This document shows positions 16,685 to 25,250 of a stretch of 64,000 nt of DNA, one piece after another. The DNA comes from Streptomyces shenzhenensis (GTDB lineage Bacteria; Actinomycetota; Actinomycetes; Streptomycetales; Streptomycetaceae). The translations under genes and the position numbers were made by a program. The stretch lies in the NCBI RefSeq assembly GCF_021462265.1, contig NZ_JAJONF010000025.1:62001-126000 (forward strand). The letters run 5' to 3'. Position 1 is the first letter of the stretch. Each line of letters begins with the position of its first letter. Below the pieces are notes generated by a model. That model was given only the letters and a program-made list of their open reading frames with translations, was not told where the DNA came from and searched no databases.

Positions 16685-17059
16685 GTGGCTTTCAAGGTGA
16701 CCGGCGTCGAACAGGGCGAGTGGGCCGTGCTCGGGGTGTCGGGCGAACTGGACCTGGTGACCTCGCCGGTGCTGCGCCAGCGGGTGCACGACGTCGTCGC
16801 CGACGGCTGCCACAGCGTGGTCCTCGACCTCTCCGACGTCTTCTTCTGCGACTCCAGCGGGGTCGGCGTCCTCATCGCCGCCCGCCGCCTGATCCGCTCC
16901 TGCCGGGGCCGGCTGCGGCTGATACTGCCCGCCCAGGGCGCGAGTGACGGTTCGCACGTCAACCGGGTGCTCGGCGCCCTCGGCGTACGGCGGCTGTTCG
17001 ATGTGTACGCCGACATCGACAGCGCGACCACCGACGAGGAGGACCCGCTGTCCGCGTAG
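16685..17059 (+). CDS. STAS anti-sigma factor antagonist (BldG/SpoIIAA type)
   Basis: A 124-residue STAS protein. The phosphorylatable Ser is in the conserved FFCDSSGVGVL loop near residue 58, preceded by VSGELDLVTSPVLRQ. Unphosphorylated antagonists sequester SpoIIAB/RsbW-like kinases and free their sigma factor. GGAGGG precedes the GTG. The diverging neighbour is an ECF sigma/zinc-finger pair of a different mechanistic class, so its true partner is probably a HATPase protein elsewhere; the window has two candidates (22038 and 60844). Family secure, partner unknown. Confidence 0.9.
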   Translation: MAFKVTGVEQGEWAVLGVSGELDLVTSPVLRQRVHDVVADGCHSVVLDLSDVFFCDSSGVGVLIAARRLIRSCRGRLRLILPAQGASDGSHVNRVLGALGVRRLFDVYADIDSATTDEEDPLSA

Positions 17060-17231
17060 CCGGGGCGGCGGGGCCACGCGGTCCTGTAGCCGAACGATCA
17101 CGACAGTGCCACGTTGTTGTCGCGGAATTCCCCCGGTCTTGGCACAAGCGTCGTTTTCCGGCGTCCCGGGCGTCGCCGCGTCGTACGCTCCCTGGGAGAT
17201 GAATCCCCACGTTAAGGCGGCCCGAACAGAC

Positions 17232-17744
17232 ATGGTCAGCACCGAGTACGAGCGACGGATCGCCGCCCGGTTCGCAACCTTCGACCAGGACGGCAACGGC
17301 TGGATCGCCCGCGAGGACTTCAACGCGGCGGCCAAGGCGCTGCTCGCCGAGTTCGGCGCAGCCGCCCGCTCCGACAAGGGCCAGGCCCTGTACGCCGGTG
17401 CCGAGGCCTTCTGGCAGGGCATGGCCGGCATGGCGGACCGGGACGGCGACCAGCGCATCACCCGCCAGGAGTTCGTGAGCGGCGCGGTCAAGCGGCTGCA
17501 CGACAACCCCGAGCGGTTCGGCGAGATCGCCCGCCCCTTCCTGCACGCGGCCCTCGCCCTCGCGGACACCGAGGGCGACGGCACGGCGGCCGTCGAGGAC
17601 ACCGCGCGCGTGCTGCGCGTCCTCGGGGTCGCCCCGGAGCTCGCGCGGGCGATCGCCGCGGGCCTCGACACGGACGGCGACGGCAGGGTCGCGGAGGCCG
17701 AGATCGTCCCGGCGTTCGCCCGCTACTTCACGATCCCGGAGTAG
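17232..17744 (+). CDS. Four EF-hand calcium-binding protein (calerythrin-like)
   Basis: A 170-residue soluble protein with four EF-hands. Loops 1, 2 and 4 are near canonical (DQDGNGWIAREDF, DRDGDQRITRQEF, DTDGDGRVAEAE); loop 3 (DTEGDGTAAVED) ends in Asp and is weaker. The layout matches calerythrin-type calcium buffers or sensors found in Streptomyces, where calcium affects aerial growth. Start ATG at 17232. The 3' end overlaps the convergent acyl-CoA ligase gene by 17 bases, so transcripts of the two genes would be complementary at their ends. Confidence 0.9.
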   Translation: MVSTEYERRIAARFATFDQDGNGWIAREDFNAAAKALLAEFGAAARSDKGQALYAGAEAFWQGMAGMADRDGDQRITRQEFVSGAVKRLHDNPERFGEIARPFLHAALALADTEGDGTAAVEDTARVLRVLGVAPELARAIAAGLDTDGDGRVAEAEIVPAFARYFTIPE

Positions 17745-19332
17745 GGCTCCGCGGAGCGGAATCCGCGGCTGCGGAACTCCCGGCTGTAGAACTCCCTGCT
17801 GCGGGGATCCCGGCCGGGGCACTCCCCGAGAAACGCTCGCGCAGCTTGTACTTGAGCACCTTGCGCAGCGTCTCGTTGCGCGGCAGGGCGTCCACCACCT
17901 CCAGCCGCTCCGGCAGCTTGTGCACCGACAGCCCTTCCGCGCGCAGATACGACACCACCTCCGGGAGCCTCAGCACGGCGGCTCCCGGCGGCTGTTCGAC
18001 CACCGCGCAGACCAGCTCCCCGCGCTCCGCGTCCGGCAGCCCGACCACCGCCGCGTCGGCCACCGCCGGATGCGCGGCGAGCAGGTCCTCGATCTCCTTC
18101 GCCGAGATGTTCTCGCCCTTGCGGATGATCACGTCCTTGAGCCGCCCGGTGAGGACGAGATGCCCCGTCGCGGTCACCCGGCCCAGGTCGCCGGTGCGCA
18201 GGAAGCCGTCCTCGTCGAAGGCCGCGGCGGACTGCGCCGGATCCAGGTACCCCTGGCACACCGCCTCCCCGCGCAGCCGTACCTCGCCGCCCTCCGCGAT
18301 CCTTATCTCCATCCCCGCCGGCGGCCGCCCCTCGGTCGTCGCCAGGTTCTCCGCGGTGTCGTCCGGCGCCCCCATCGTGATCATCGGCACCTCGGTCATG
18401 CCGTACCCGTGGGTCAGCTGCACCCCCATCTCGCGCACCACCGCGTGGTACACCTCCGGCGGCTTGGGCGCCCCGCCGCCGGCCAGCAGCCGCAGCGAGG
18501 GAATGACCGGCGCCCCCGGCCGCTTGCGCTGCTCGGCCAGGAACATCGAGTAGAACGCCGTGGACCCGCCCGCCACCGTCACCCCGTGCCTGCGGTACTC
18601 GGGCAGCGCGTCCGGCAGCGCGAAATGCTCGAACATCACCGCAGGGAACCCGTACAGCAGCAGCATCACGGTGTAGTCCGGGCCCGCGATGTGCGCGTAC
18701 GGGAACGCCATCGAGCCCACGTCGTCCGCGGTGAGCCGCAGCGCGTGCGCGAGACACGAACCGCCCGCGATGAGCGAGCGGTCCGTGTGCAGAACGCCCT
18801 TGGGGTCGGAGGTGGTTCCCGAGGTCCAGTAGATCCACCGGACGGAGGTGCCCTCGGCGGGCGGGGCGGGCAGCGTGGCCGGATCGCCGTCGGGCAGCTC
18901 GTCGTACGCCTCGAAGATCCCCTTGGCGCCCAGCCGCCGCGCCATCCCGGTGTGGTCGAAGCCGCGCCACACGCCCGGTACGGCGAAGAACTCGGCCCTG
19001 GACTCGCGCAGCGCGAAGCCGACCTCGCGGTCCCGGTAGAAGGGGATGACGGGCGACTGGACGGCGCCCAGCCGGGCCAGCGCGAAGGACAGCACGGCCG
19101 TCTCGATCCGGGTGGGGAGCTGCCAGGCGACCACCGTGCCGGGTCGTACGCCCATGCCGTACAGCCCGGCCGCGACGCGTTCGGCACGCGCGCGCAGCCC
19201 GCCGAAGGTCAGGGAGCGCTCGCCCTGGAGGAACACCGGCCGGTGGGGGGTGAGTTCGGCGCGCCGGGCGGCCAGGTCCCAGAGCGTCGGGGCGGTGCTG
19301 AGTCCGTGCGCGGTGGCGTTCGTGTCGTCCAT
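17728..19332 (-). CDS. AMP-forming acyl-CoA ligase (cyclohexanecarboxylate-CoA ligase-like)
   Basis: A 534-residue adenylate-forming enzyme that activates a carboxylic acid to its CoA thioester. Motifs are the phosphate loop TSGTTSDPKG, the HGYGMTEVP adenine motif, RTGDLGRVTATGHL and GRLKDVIIRKGENIS, with the C-terminal catalytic Lys in PRNETLRKVLKYKLRE. Sequence style is that of cyclohexanecarboxylate or medium-ring acid ligases. The last 30 residues are a Ser/Ala/Pro tail from repetitive DNA. A 17-bp operator (19360-19376) lies 28 bases upstream, shared in pattern with the other catabolic promoters. It diverges from the acyl-CoA dehydrogenase pair. Substrate is inferred only to be an organic acid. 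Confidence 0.88.
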   Translation of the reverse strand: MDDTNATAHGLSTAPTLWDLAARRAELTPHRPVFLQGERSLTFGGLRARAERVAAGLYGMGVRPGTVVAWQLPTRIETAVLSFALARLGAVQSPVIPFYRDREVGFALRESRAEFFAVPGVWRGFDHTGMARRLGAKGIFEAYDELPDGDPATLPAPPAEGTSVRWIYWTSGTTSDPKGVLHTDRSLIAGGSCLAHALRLTADDVGSMAFPYAHIAGPDYTVMLLLYGFPAVMFEHFALPDALPEYRRHGVTVAGGSTAFYSMFLAEQRKRPGAPVIPSLRLLAGGGAPKPPEVYHAVVREMGVQLTHGYGMTEVPMITMGAPDDTAENLATTEGRPPAGMEIRIAEGGEVRLRGEAVCQGYLDPAQSAAAFDEDGFLRTGDLGRVTATGHLVLTGRLKDVIIRKGENISAKEIEDLLAAHPAVADAAVVGLPDAERGELVCAVVEQPPGAAVLRLPEVVSYLRAEGLSVHKLPERLEVVDALPRNETLRKVLKYKLRERFSGSAPAGIPAAGSSTAGSSAAADSAPRSPTPGS

Positions 19333-19359
19333 GACCGGGCCCCCTGCTCGCTCCTGTTA

Positions 19360-19376
19360 GCTGACGAGTCGTCAGA
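19360..19376. promoter_or_regulatory. CTGACG operator 1 (acyl-CoA ligase promoter)
   Basis: GCTGACGAGTCGTCAGA: 13 of 14 half-site bases match TCTGACG-N3-CGTCAGA. The core CTGACGA-G-TCGTCAG is a perfect palindrome. Confidence 0.7.
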
Positions 19377-19429
19377 TCGTAGGTCCTGGCGCCTTGCCGG
19401 TCCAGGGGTGCGGGGCTAGCCTGCCAGAA

Positions 19430-19446
19430 TCTGACGAACCATCAAC
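19430..19446. promoter_or_regulatory. CTGACG operator 2
   Basis: TCTGACGAACCATCAAC: perfect left half and weaker right half. It lies 23 bp, about two helical turns, from operator 3, suggesting cooperative binding upstream of the dehydrogenase pair. Confidence 0.5.
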
Positions 19447-19452
19447 TCCATG

Positions 19453-19469
19453 TCTGACGAACCATCAGC
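19453..19469. promoter_or_regulatory. CTGACG operator 3
   Basis: TCTGACGAACCATCAGC: perfect left half and 5 of 7 in the right half, 20 bases before the GTG of the acyl-CoA dehydrogenase. A binding protein here would cover the ribosome-site end of the promoter. Confidence 0.65.
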
Positions 19470-19488
19470 TCCGTGGGGGTGCCTGCCG

Positions 19489-20619
19489 GTGGACCTGTCG
19501 TACACGCCCGAGGAGGAGGACTTCCGGGCGCGGCTGCGGGAGTGGCTCGCCAAGGTGCTGCCCGGCCTCCCGCCCAAGCCGAGGCCCGAGGACTGGCCGG
19601 GCCGCCGCGCCTACGACCTCGGCTGGCAGCGCACGCTGTACGACGCCGGGTATGCCGACGTCCACTGGGACGCCTCCCCGACCACCCGGCTGATCTTCCT
19701 CGAGGAGACCGAGCGGGCCGGCGCGCCCTATGTGGGCGCCAACTTCGTCGGCCTGCTGCACGCGGGCCCCACCATCGCCGCCGAGGGCACCGAGGCGCAG
19801 CGGGCCCGCTGGCTGGCGCCGATCCTGCGCGGCGACGAGGTGTGGTGCCAGGGGTTCAGCGAACCGGACGCCGGCTCCGACCTGGCCGCGCTGCGCACGC
19901 GCGCGTGGCGCGACGGCGACGACTACGTGGTGAGCGGATCCAAGATCTGGACCTCGCACGCGGAGGTCGCCGACTGGTGCGAACTGCTGGTGCGCACGGA
20001 TGCGCAGGCGCCCAGGCACCGGGGCATCACCTGGCTGGCCATGCCCATGGACGCGCCGGGCATCACCGTACGGCCGCTGCGCACGCTCGCCGGATCCGCC
20101 GAGTTCGCCGAGGTGTTCCTCGACGAGGTGCGGGTGCCCGTGGCCAACCGGGTGGGCGCCGAGAACGACGGCTGGCGCGTCACCATGGTGACCCTCTCCT
20201 TCGAACGCGGCACCGCCTTCGTCGGCGAGGTCGTCGCCTGCCGCCGGGTGCTCGGCGAGCTCGCGCGCGTGGCGCGCGAGAACGGCACCTGGGACGACCC
20301 GGAACGCCGTCGCCGCCTCGGCCGCCTGAACGCCGAGTTCCGGGCCCTGTGGCGGCTCACCCAGTGGAACGTCAGCGAGGCGGAGGGCGGGCGCGTGCCC
20401 GGTGTCGGCGGCTCGGTCTTCAAGCTGCGCTACTCGCACGCGCGGCAGGAGCTGTACGACGTGGCGGCCGCCGTGCTCGGGCCGGACGCGCTCGACCTGG
20501 ACCGGCCGTGGGTCCTCGACCGGCTCTCCTCGCTCTCGTACACCATCGCGGCCGGGACCTCGCAGATCCAGCGGAACATCGTGGCCGAGCGGATCCTCGG
20601 GCTGCCGAAGGGGCGGTGA
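19489..20619 (+). CDS. Acyl-CoA dehydrogenase, large subunit (FadE28-like)
   Basis: A 376-residue flavoprotein. Motifs are WCQGFSEPDAGSDLAAL (FAD/substrate loop), GSKIWTS, and the C-terminal GTSQIQRNIVAERILGLP. It is followed six bases later by a second, shorter dehydrogenase gene, the layout of actinobacterial two-subunit acyl-CoA dehydrogenases used on steroid side-chain CoA esters. GTG at 19489 follows GGGGG. Tandem operators 2 and 3 control the promoter. The likely step is alpha,beta-desaturation of a branched or cyclic acyl-CoA; the natural substrate is not determined. Confidence 0.88.
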   Translation: MDLSYTPEEEDFRARLREWLAKVLPGLPPKPRPEDWPGRRAYDLGWQRTLYDAGYADVHWDASPTTRLIFLEETERAGAPYVGANFVGLLHAGPTIAAEGTEAQRARWLAPILRGDEVWCQGFSEPDAGSDLAALRTRAWRDGDDYVVSGSKIWTSHAEVADWCELLVRTDAQAPRHRGITWLAMPMDAPGITVRPLRTLAGSAEFAEVFLDEVRVPVANRVGAENDGWRVTMVTLSFERGTAFVGEVVACRRVLGELARVARENGTWDDPERRRRLGRLNAEFRALWRLTQWNVSEAEGGRVPGVGGSVFKLRYSHARQELYDVAAAVLGPDALDLDRPWVLDRLSSLSYTIAAGTSQIQRNIVAERILGLPKGR

Positions 20620-20625
20620 GCGGGC

Positions 20626-21498
20626 GTGCGATTTCGACTGACCCGTGACCAGGAGGCGTTGCGGGAGGGCATGCGGGAGTTGCTCGGGCGCCGGTTCGAC
20701 GGCGCGGCGCTGCGGGCGGCGGCCGGCGCGCCGGCGCGTCTCGACCGGCGCCTGTGGCGGGAGCTGGGGGCCGCCGGGTTCTTCGCGCTGCGGCTGCCGG
20801 AGGCCGACGGCGGGGTCGGACTCGGCCTGCCGGAAGCCGTGTTGGTGTTCGAGGAGGCCGGGCGGGCGCTGCTGCCCGGCCCGCTGCTGGCCACCCACCT
20901 CGCCGCGGCCGAGGTGCCCGGCGCGGCCATGGGGGAGACCGTGGTGGCCCGGGTGGACGGCGGCCTGGCCGAGTGGCTGGCCGAGGCGGACGCGGTGACG
21001 GGCGACGCGTCGGGGGCTCTGCCGGTGCGCTCGGTGGACCCGTTGACGCCCCTGCACCGGGTCCCGGGGCCGGCCGCCGGGCCGGCCGACCCCGTCGCCG
21101 TGCTCCTGACCGCCGCCGAGCAGCTCGGCACGGCCACGCGCGCGTGCGAGCTGGCCGTGCAACACGCCCGCACGCGCGTGCAGTTCGGGCAGCCGATCGG
21201 GGCGTTCCAGGCGGTCAAGCATCTGTGCGCCGAGCTGCTGGTGCGCGCCGAGACCGCGCGGGCGGCCGTCTATGCGGCCGCCGTGACCGCCGCGCCCGTG
21301 GACATCGCGGCGGCCCGGCTGCTCGCCGACGAGGCCGCGGTGCGCGGCGCCCGGGACTGTCTCCAGGTGCACGGCGGGATGGGGTTCACCTGGGAGTCGG
21401 AGGTGCATCTGCATCTGAAACGGGCGTGGGTGCGGGCACAGCGTGGCGGTGGCAACACGGAGAGTGAGGAAATGCTCGCCGTGGAGTTGCTCGGCTGA
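20626..21498 (+). CDS. Acyl-CoA dehydrogenase, small subunit (FadE29-like)
   Basis: A 290-residue partner of the preceding dehydrogenase, shorter than a stand-alone enzyme (380-400). It keeps FGQPIGAFQAVKHLCAELL and HGGMGFTWESEVHLHLKRA. In heterotetrameric enzymes such as FadE28-FadE29 one subunit type carries the catalytic acid and shared FAD sites lie at the interface, which fits the pairing here. GAAGGGG inside the end of the upstream gene serves as ribosome site. The operon appears to end here; no further gene follows for 400 bases. Confidence 0.86.
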   Translation: MRFRLTRDQEALREGMRELLGRRFDGAALRAAAGAPARLDRRLWRELGAAGFFALRLPEADGGVGLGLPEAVLVFEEAGRALLPGPLLATHLAAAEVPGAAMGETVVARVDGGLAEWLAEADAVTGDASGALPVRSVDPLTPLHRVPGPAAGPADPVAVLLTAAEQLGTATRACELAVQHARTRVQFGQPIGAFQAVKHLCAELLVRAETARAAVYAAAVTAAPVDIAAARLLADEAAVRGARDCLQVHGGMGFTWESEVHLHLKRAWVRAQRGGGNTESEEMLAVELLG

Positions 21499-21896
21499 GC
21501 GTTCGATACGGCTCTGGTCTGCGCGGGTGCGGCTCGGGGCGGCCAGGATGTCGCGGATTGTGGCAAAACTGGAATCACGGAGCGTTGATACCGGGTTGTG
21601 TCCAACGCGTGACTCGTCACGGCCCGGAGTCGGCCGTCCCCTCGGGTACCTTCTGTGGGATGCGAGTGGTTCCGAGGACGAGCCATGCCGGCGGTGCCGT
21701 CGAAGCGGCCCCGCCGCCGATGCTGCGCCTCGCCGCTCGCAGGGCGGTAAGGGCTTGCGTTCCCGCCTGTTCGACTCCCCGCCGCGAGCGTCGCACAGTA
21801 TGCCGCAGGCGTACTCCTTCGCGCTGGAATATGCCCGAAGCGCTTGTTGGGGTGACTGTACGTCAACCATGCTGTCTCGTAAGGGAATCACGTTCC
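21499..21896. other. 398-base intergenic region
   Basis: No gene is supported. The palindrome CGTGACTCGTCACG (about 21607-21620) resembles the catabolic operator halves but with a shorter spacer, so it is not counted with them. Several short frames are open here without a recognisable product. Confidence 0.3.
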
Positions 21897-22034
21897 GTGA
21901 CCCTTGCTCTGGCCGTTGTTCTGGCCATGCAGAAAATGGCTACGATCGTGGCCCTCGCCGTCCTCGTCGCCGCGGCCCGCGCCGCGGTGACGGCTCGGCG
22001 CGGGTTCATGTGTCCGCCGGTTCGGATGGTGTGA
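21897..22034 (+). CDS. Candidate small membrane peptide (45 residues)
   Basis: A 45-codon frame from GTG with AAGGGAA about 11 bases upstream. It encodes two hydrophobic runs, VTLALAVVLAM and ATIVALAVLVAAARAAV, ahead of a basic tail RRGF. Its stop lies three bases before the GTG of the ATP-binding protein, so the two could be co-translated. No family is recognised. It may be a real single-helix protein or a chance frame. Confidence 0.35.
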   Translation: MTLALAVVLAMQKMATIVALAVLVAAARAAVTARRGFMCPPVRMV

Positions 22035-22037
22035 GCG

Positions 22038-22529
22038 GTGCAGGTGCTTCAAGTGCAGCTGGAGATCCGGCCCGACCCCGCGGAGGTGGGGCGGGCCAGG
22101 AGATGGGCGCGCTCGCGCCTCGCCGGGTCCGGCATAGCGGCGGACGAACCGCTGGCCGAGACCCTGATCCTGCTCGTCTCCGAACTGGTCACCAACGCGG
22201 TGGTGCACACCGGCTGTCCGGCCGTGCTGCGGCTCTTGCTGCCGGGCACGGACCGCTCGGGCGCCGGGGAGTCGGTCACGGTACGGCTGGAGGTCGCCGA
22301 CGCCAGCGGCCGCGCGCCCGTGCCGCGGTGCGCCGACGGCGACGCCACCGGCGGCCGGGGCCTAGCCCTCGTCGACGGGCTGGCCGACCGCTGGGGCTGG
22401 AGCCCCGAGGGCGCGGGCAAGCGCATCTGGTGCGAACTCGACCGGCGTGCGCAGCCCCGGCAGGGCGCGGCGGTGGCGTACGGGCGCGGGTCGGCCTCGC
22501 GTGAGGGGCTGGCCTTCGAGGCGGTGTGA
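22038..22529 (+). CDS. HATPase anti-sigma/regulatory kinase (RsbW-like)
   Basis: A 163-residue GHKL ATP-binding protein of the RsbW/SpoIIAB-like family abundant in Streptomyces. The N box is ELVTNAVVHTG and the G box GRGLALVDGLADRWG. These proteins phosphorylate STAS antagonists or bind sigma factors. No sigma or STAS gene is adjacent; the STAS gene at 16685 is the nearest. GTG start at 22038, perhaps coupled to the small upstream peptide. Confidence 0.85.
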   Translation: MQVLQVQLEIRPDPAEVGRARRWARSRLAGSGIAADEPLAETLILLVSELVTNAVVHTGCPAVLRLLLPGTDRSGAGESVTVRLEVADASGRAPVPRCADGDATGGRGLALVDGLADRWGWSPEGAGKRIWCELDRRAQPRQGAAVAYGRGSASREGLAFEAV

Positions 22530-22877
22530 TCCCCGCTGTGCGGCCATGCGCCCGGCGTTGCATCCGTGCGCGCCCGTGACGAATCGGGGCATAAGTCGTA
22601 AAGCTTCACCCGGGTGTTGACGCCTTGTGACCATGTCCTCACGCTTGAGGTCTGCGATTCGCCGCGAGGGGACGACGAGGGACTTGATGACGGGCGCCCT
22701 TGTCGAGTGTGGGTCGAGCCGGACGGCGGCGCGCGGGACCGGGCTGGGGGCGGGCCGGTGCGCGCAGCCGTTCGGATGCAGGGGGGAACAGGGGGGAATG
22801 GGGGGAGGGCCGGTGTCGCGTCGCCTCGGGCGTGACACCGGCTTTCGCGGGTGGCACCCGCCGCGGCCCGGCGGCGC
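22530..22877. other. Intergenic region between convergent genes
   Basis: About 350 bases without a supported gene between the ATP-binding protein and the cyclase-family gene. It holds the terminator hairpin at 22809-22842 and a purine-rich GGGGGGAA-type stretch near 22780-22806. Confidence 0.4.
22809..22842. terminator. Bidirectional terminator hairpin
   Basis: GCCGGTGTCGCG pairs with CGTGACACCGGC over 12 bp (one G-T pair) around a 10-base loop, between convergent genes. Confidence 0.65.
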
Positions 22878-23813
22878 TCAGAGGACGGCCACGGGGGCGA
22901 CCGGAGTGCCCGTCGCCCCGACGAACGGCTCGGGCATCGCCGACAGCAGGAACGCGTACCGGCCGGTTTCTCCACAGGCTGTGGACAACTCTTCGAGATT
23001 CCAGTTCTGCCCCTGGAGCATCCCCATCTCCACGAGATCCAGGGCGTGCACGGGCAGCCACAGGCCCTCGATCTCGGGCGGGAAGATCTCGAACGTGAGG
23101 GTGTCGTTCGCGACGGCGGCCACGTCGCGTGCGTGGAACCATTCCGGGGCGTGCACCGAGAGGCCCGGCGACGGGTAGCCGTACCCGTGCTTGTCCCCGG
23201 CGAGGTACACCTGCACCTGCCCGGTCCGTACGAGGACGATGTCGCCGCTGCGGACGGTCGTCCCGGCGAACTCCTCGGCCGCGTCCAGGTCTTCCGGGGT
23301 GACCGCGTGGCCGCCCTCCAACCGGTCCACGCCGCGCGCGCGTGCCACGTCCAGCAGCACCCCGCGCGAGACGATGTGCCGGGCCGTGGCGATCCCGCTG
23401 AACTGCGCACCGCCGTGCGCGGTCACCGTGTCCGCGGGGCGGCCGTTGTAGAGCTTCCCCGAGTGCGAGACATGGGTGAGCGCGTCCCAGTGGGTGCCGG
23501 CCTGCAGCCCCATGGTCACCGCGTCGTCGCTGCACGCGACGGTGCCCGGGCCGAAGAGCTCCTGGTTGATCTGCACCATGGCGTGCAGGGGGTTGACCCG
23601 CCCGGGGATCATCCCGGTCTGCACGCCGTCCTGTTGGAGGGGCAGGGCGAGCGGGACACGGCGGCCGGTGCGCACCGTCGCCGCCGCCTCCCGCACCACC
23701 TCGTCGGTGATCAGGTTCAGCGTGCCGATCTCGTCGTCGGCGCCCCAGCGCCCCCAGTTGTTGACGCGCTTGGCGATGTCGTGGAACGCGGGATGCAACG
23801 CCGGCAGTGACAT
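22878..23813 (-). CDS. Cyclase-family metal-dependent hydrolase (KynB fold)
   Basis: A 311-residue protein of the cyclase/kynurenine formamidase fold. The metal motif HWDALTH (His-x-Asp-x3-His) is present near residue 119, with a further HVSH. Members hydrolyse amides, lactones or ring ketones. ATG at 23813 follows GGGGAGGA. It diverges from the SDR gene and shares operator 4, so it is probably a step of the same catabolic route, for example ring or lactone hydrolysis. The reaction is an inference. Confidence 0.8.
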   Translation of the reverse strand: MSLPALHPAFHDIAKRVNNWGRWGADDEIGTLNLITDEVVREAAATVRTGRRVPLALPLQQDGVQTGMIPGRVNPLHAMVQINQELFGPGTVACSDDAVTMGLQAGTHWDALTHVSHSGKLYNGRPADTVTAHGGAQFSGIATARHIVSRGVLLDVARARGVDRLEGGHAVTPEDLDAAEEFAGTTVRSGDIVLVRTGQVQVYLAGDKHGYGYPSPGLSVHAPEWFHARDVAAVANDTLTFEIFPPEIEGLWLPVHALDLVEMGMLQGQNWNLEELSTACGETGRYAFLLSAMPEPFVGATGTPVAPVAVL

Positions 23814-23861
23814 TTGGGTCCTCCCCAGGCCTTGTGTCCGCACATCTGACGGGACATAAAA

Positions 23862-23878
23862 TCTAACGGTCCGTCAGA
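23862..23878. promoter_or_regulatory. CTGACG operator 4 (cyclase/SDR divergent promoter)
   Basis: TCTAACGGTCCGTCAGA: 13 of 14 half-site bases match. A second perfect left half TCTGACG (23845-23851) lies 17 bp away with a poor right half. Both sit between the divergent genes. Confidence 0.72.
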
Positions 23879-23899
23879 AACCGCGGGAAGGGGCCGGGC

Positions 23900-24814
23900 G
23901 TGGGGAACTTCTTGGCAGGCAAGGTCGTCGCCGTGACGGGTGCGGGGCGCGGGATCGGACGGGCGGTGGCGCTGGCGGCGGCGGCCGACGGGGCGAAGGT
24001 CGTCGTCAACGACTACGGCGTCGCGGTCGACGGCGCCTCCCCCACGAGCGAGGTCGCCGAGGCCGTCGTCAAGGAGATCGGGGCGGCGGGCGGGGACGCG
24101 GTCGCGGTGGCCGACGACATCTCCACGATGGCGGGCGGGCAGCGGGTCGTGGACGCGGCGCTGTCGTCGTACGGCCGGCTCGACGGGGTCGTGTGCGTGG
24201 CGGGGATCCTGCGCGAGCGGATGCTGTTCAACATGACCGAGGCGGAGTGGGACCCGGTGGTCGCCACCCACCTCAAGGGCACGTTCACGGTGTTCCGGGC
24301 GGCGTCGGCGGTGATGCGCGGGCAACGCGCCGGCACCCTCATCGGCTTCACCAGCGGCAACCACCAGGGCTCGGTCTCGCAGGCCAACTACAGCGCGGCC
24401 AAGGGCGGGATCATCTCGCTGGTGCGGAGCGCGGCGCTGGGCCTGCACAAGTACGGGGTGACCGCGAACGCGGTGGCGCCGGTGGCCCGCACCCGGATGT
24501 CGGCGGGCGTGCCGACGGAGCTGACGGAGATCGGCGAGCCGGAGGACGTGGCCGCGTTCGTGGTCTACCTGCTCTCGGACGCGGCGCGGGACGCGGGGGT
24601 CACCGGGCAGGTCTACACGGTGGCCGGGCCGAAGATCGCGGTATGGGCCCAGCCGAGGGAGTTGCGGGCCGCGTACGCCGACGGGGGCTCCTGGACGCCG
24701 GAACGGATCGCGGAGTCGCTGCCCGGGAGCGTGGGGACGGATCCGATGCCGATGCTGGCGCGGCTGGCGGCGATGGAGGCGGCCGCGCGGGCGGGGGAGC
24801 GGCCGAACACGTGA
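23900..24814 (+). CDS. SDR-family hydroxyacyl-CoA dehydrogenase (HSD17B4-like)
   Basis: A 304-residue short-chain dehydrogenase. The NAD(P) motif is TGAGRGIG at residues 13-20, then VNDYGVAVDG, and the catalytic YSAAK. The VNDYG segment after the dinucleotide fold and the GFTSGNHQGSVSQANYSAAK block are typical of the (3R)-hydroxyacyl-CoA dehydrogenase part of multifunctional beta-oxidation proteins. GTG at 23900 follows GGGAAGGGG. It would oxidise a 3-hydroxyacyl-CoA. The next dehydrogenase gene follows after a 104-bp tandem repeat. Confidence 0.87.
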   Translation: MGNFLAGKVVAVTGAGRGIGRAVALAAAADGAKVVVNDYGVAVDGASPTSEVAEAVVKEIGAAGGDAVAVADDISTMAGGQRVVDAALSSYGRLDGVVCVAGILRERMLFNMTEAEWDPVVATHLKGTFTVFRAASAVMRGQRAGTLIGFTSGNHQGSVSQANYSAAKGGIISLVRSAALGLHKYGVTANAVAPVARTRMSAGVPTELTEIGEPEDVAAFVVYLLSDAARDAGVTGQVYTVAGPKIAVWAQPRELRAAYADGGSWTPERIAESLPGSVGTDPMPMLARLAAMEAAARAGERPNT

Positions 24815-24843
24815 GGGGGTGGGCCGGGCGCCTGCTCGCCGTC

Positions 24844-25118
24844 GCGGGCGGCGGGTTGTGCGCGGCTGCGGCGCCGTCGTGGTTGTTCGCGCAGTTCCCC
24901 GCGCCCCTGGGGGGTTGCTCCTGGCGGGGTCTGCGTGTGCGGGTTGTGCGGGCGGCGGGTTGTGGGCGGGTGCGGCGCCGTCGTGGTTGTTCGCGCAGTT
25001 CCCCGCGCCCCTTGGGGGTTGCTCCTGGCGGGGTCTGCGTGTGCGGGTTGTGCGGGCGGCGGGTTGTGGGCGGGTGCGGCGCCGTCGTGGTTGTTCGCGC
25101 AGTTCCCCGCGCCCCTTG
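24844..25118. repeat. 104-bp tandem repeat carrying GCGCAGTTCCCCGCGCC
   Basis: The unit starting GTCGTGGTTGTTCGCGCAGT begins at 24876, 24980 and 25084, an exact period of 104 bases, with about 2.6 nearly identical copies. Each contains the Streptomyces intergenic motif. It fills most of the 436-base gap between the SDR and dehydrogenase genes. No gene or palindromic partner is seen within it. Confidence 0.85.
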
Positions 25119-25250
25119 GTTGCTTGTTCGCGCCGGCGTCGACAAGCCCTGGTCGCTGGTTTTGTCTCCGCCGGGACGGCGATCTGCCACGGCGGTGGTG
25201 TCCGGCGGGTTTCGTACGGCCGTAACCCCGAAGCGTCTTTGGAGGTCACC

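Noticed and set aside
21607..21620. CGTGACTCGTCACG as another regulon operator
   Set aside because: The half-site spacing is three bases shorter than in the twelve sites and the outer bases do not match.
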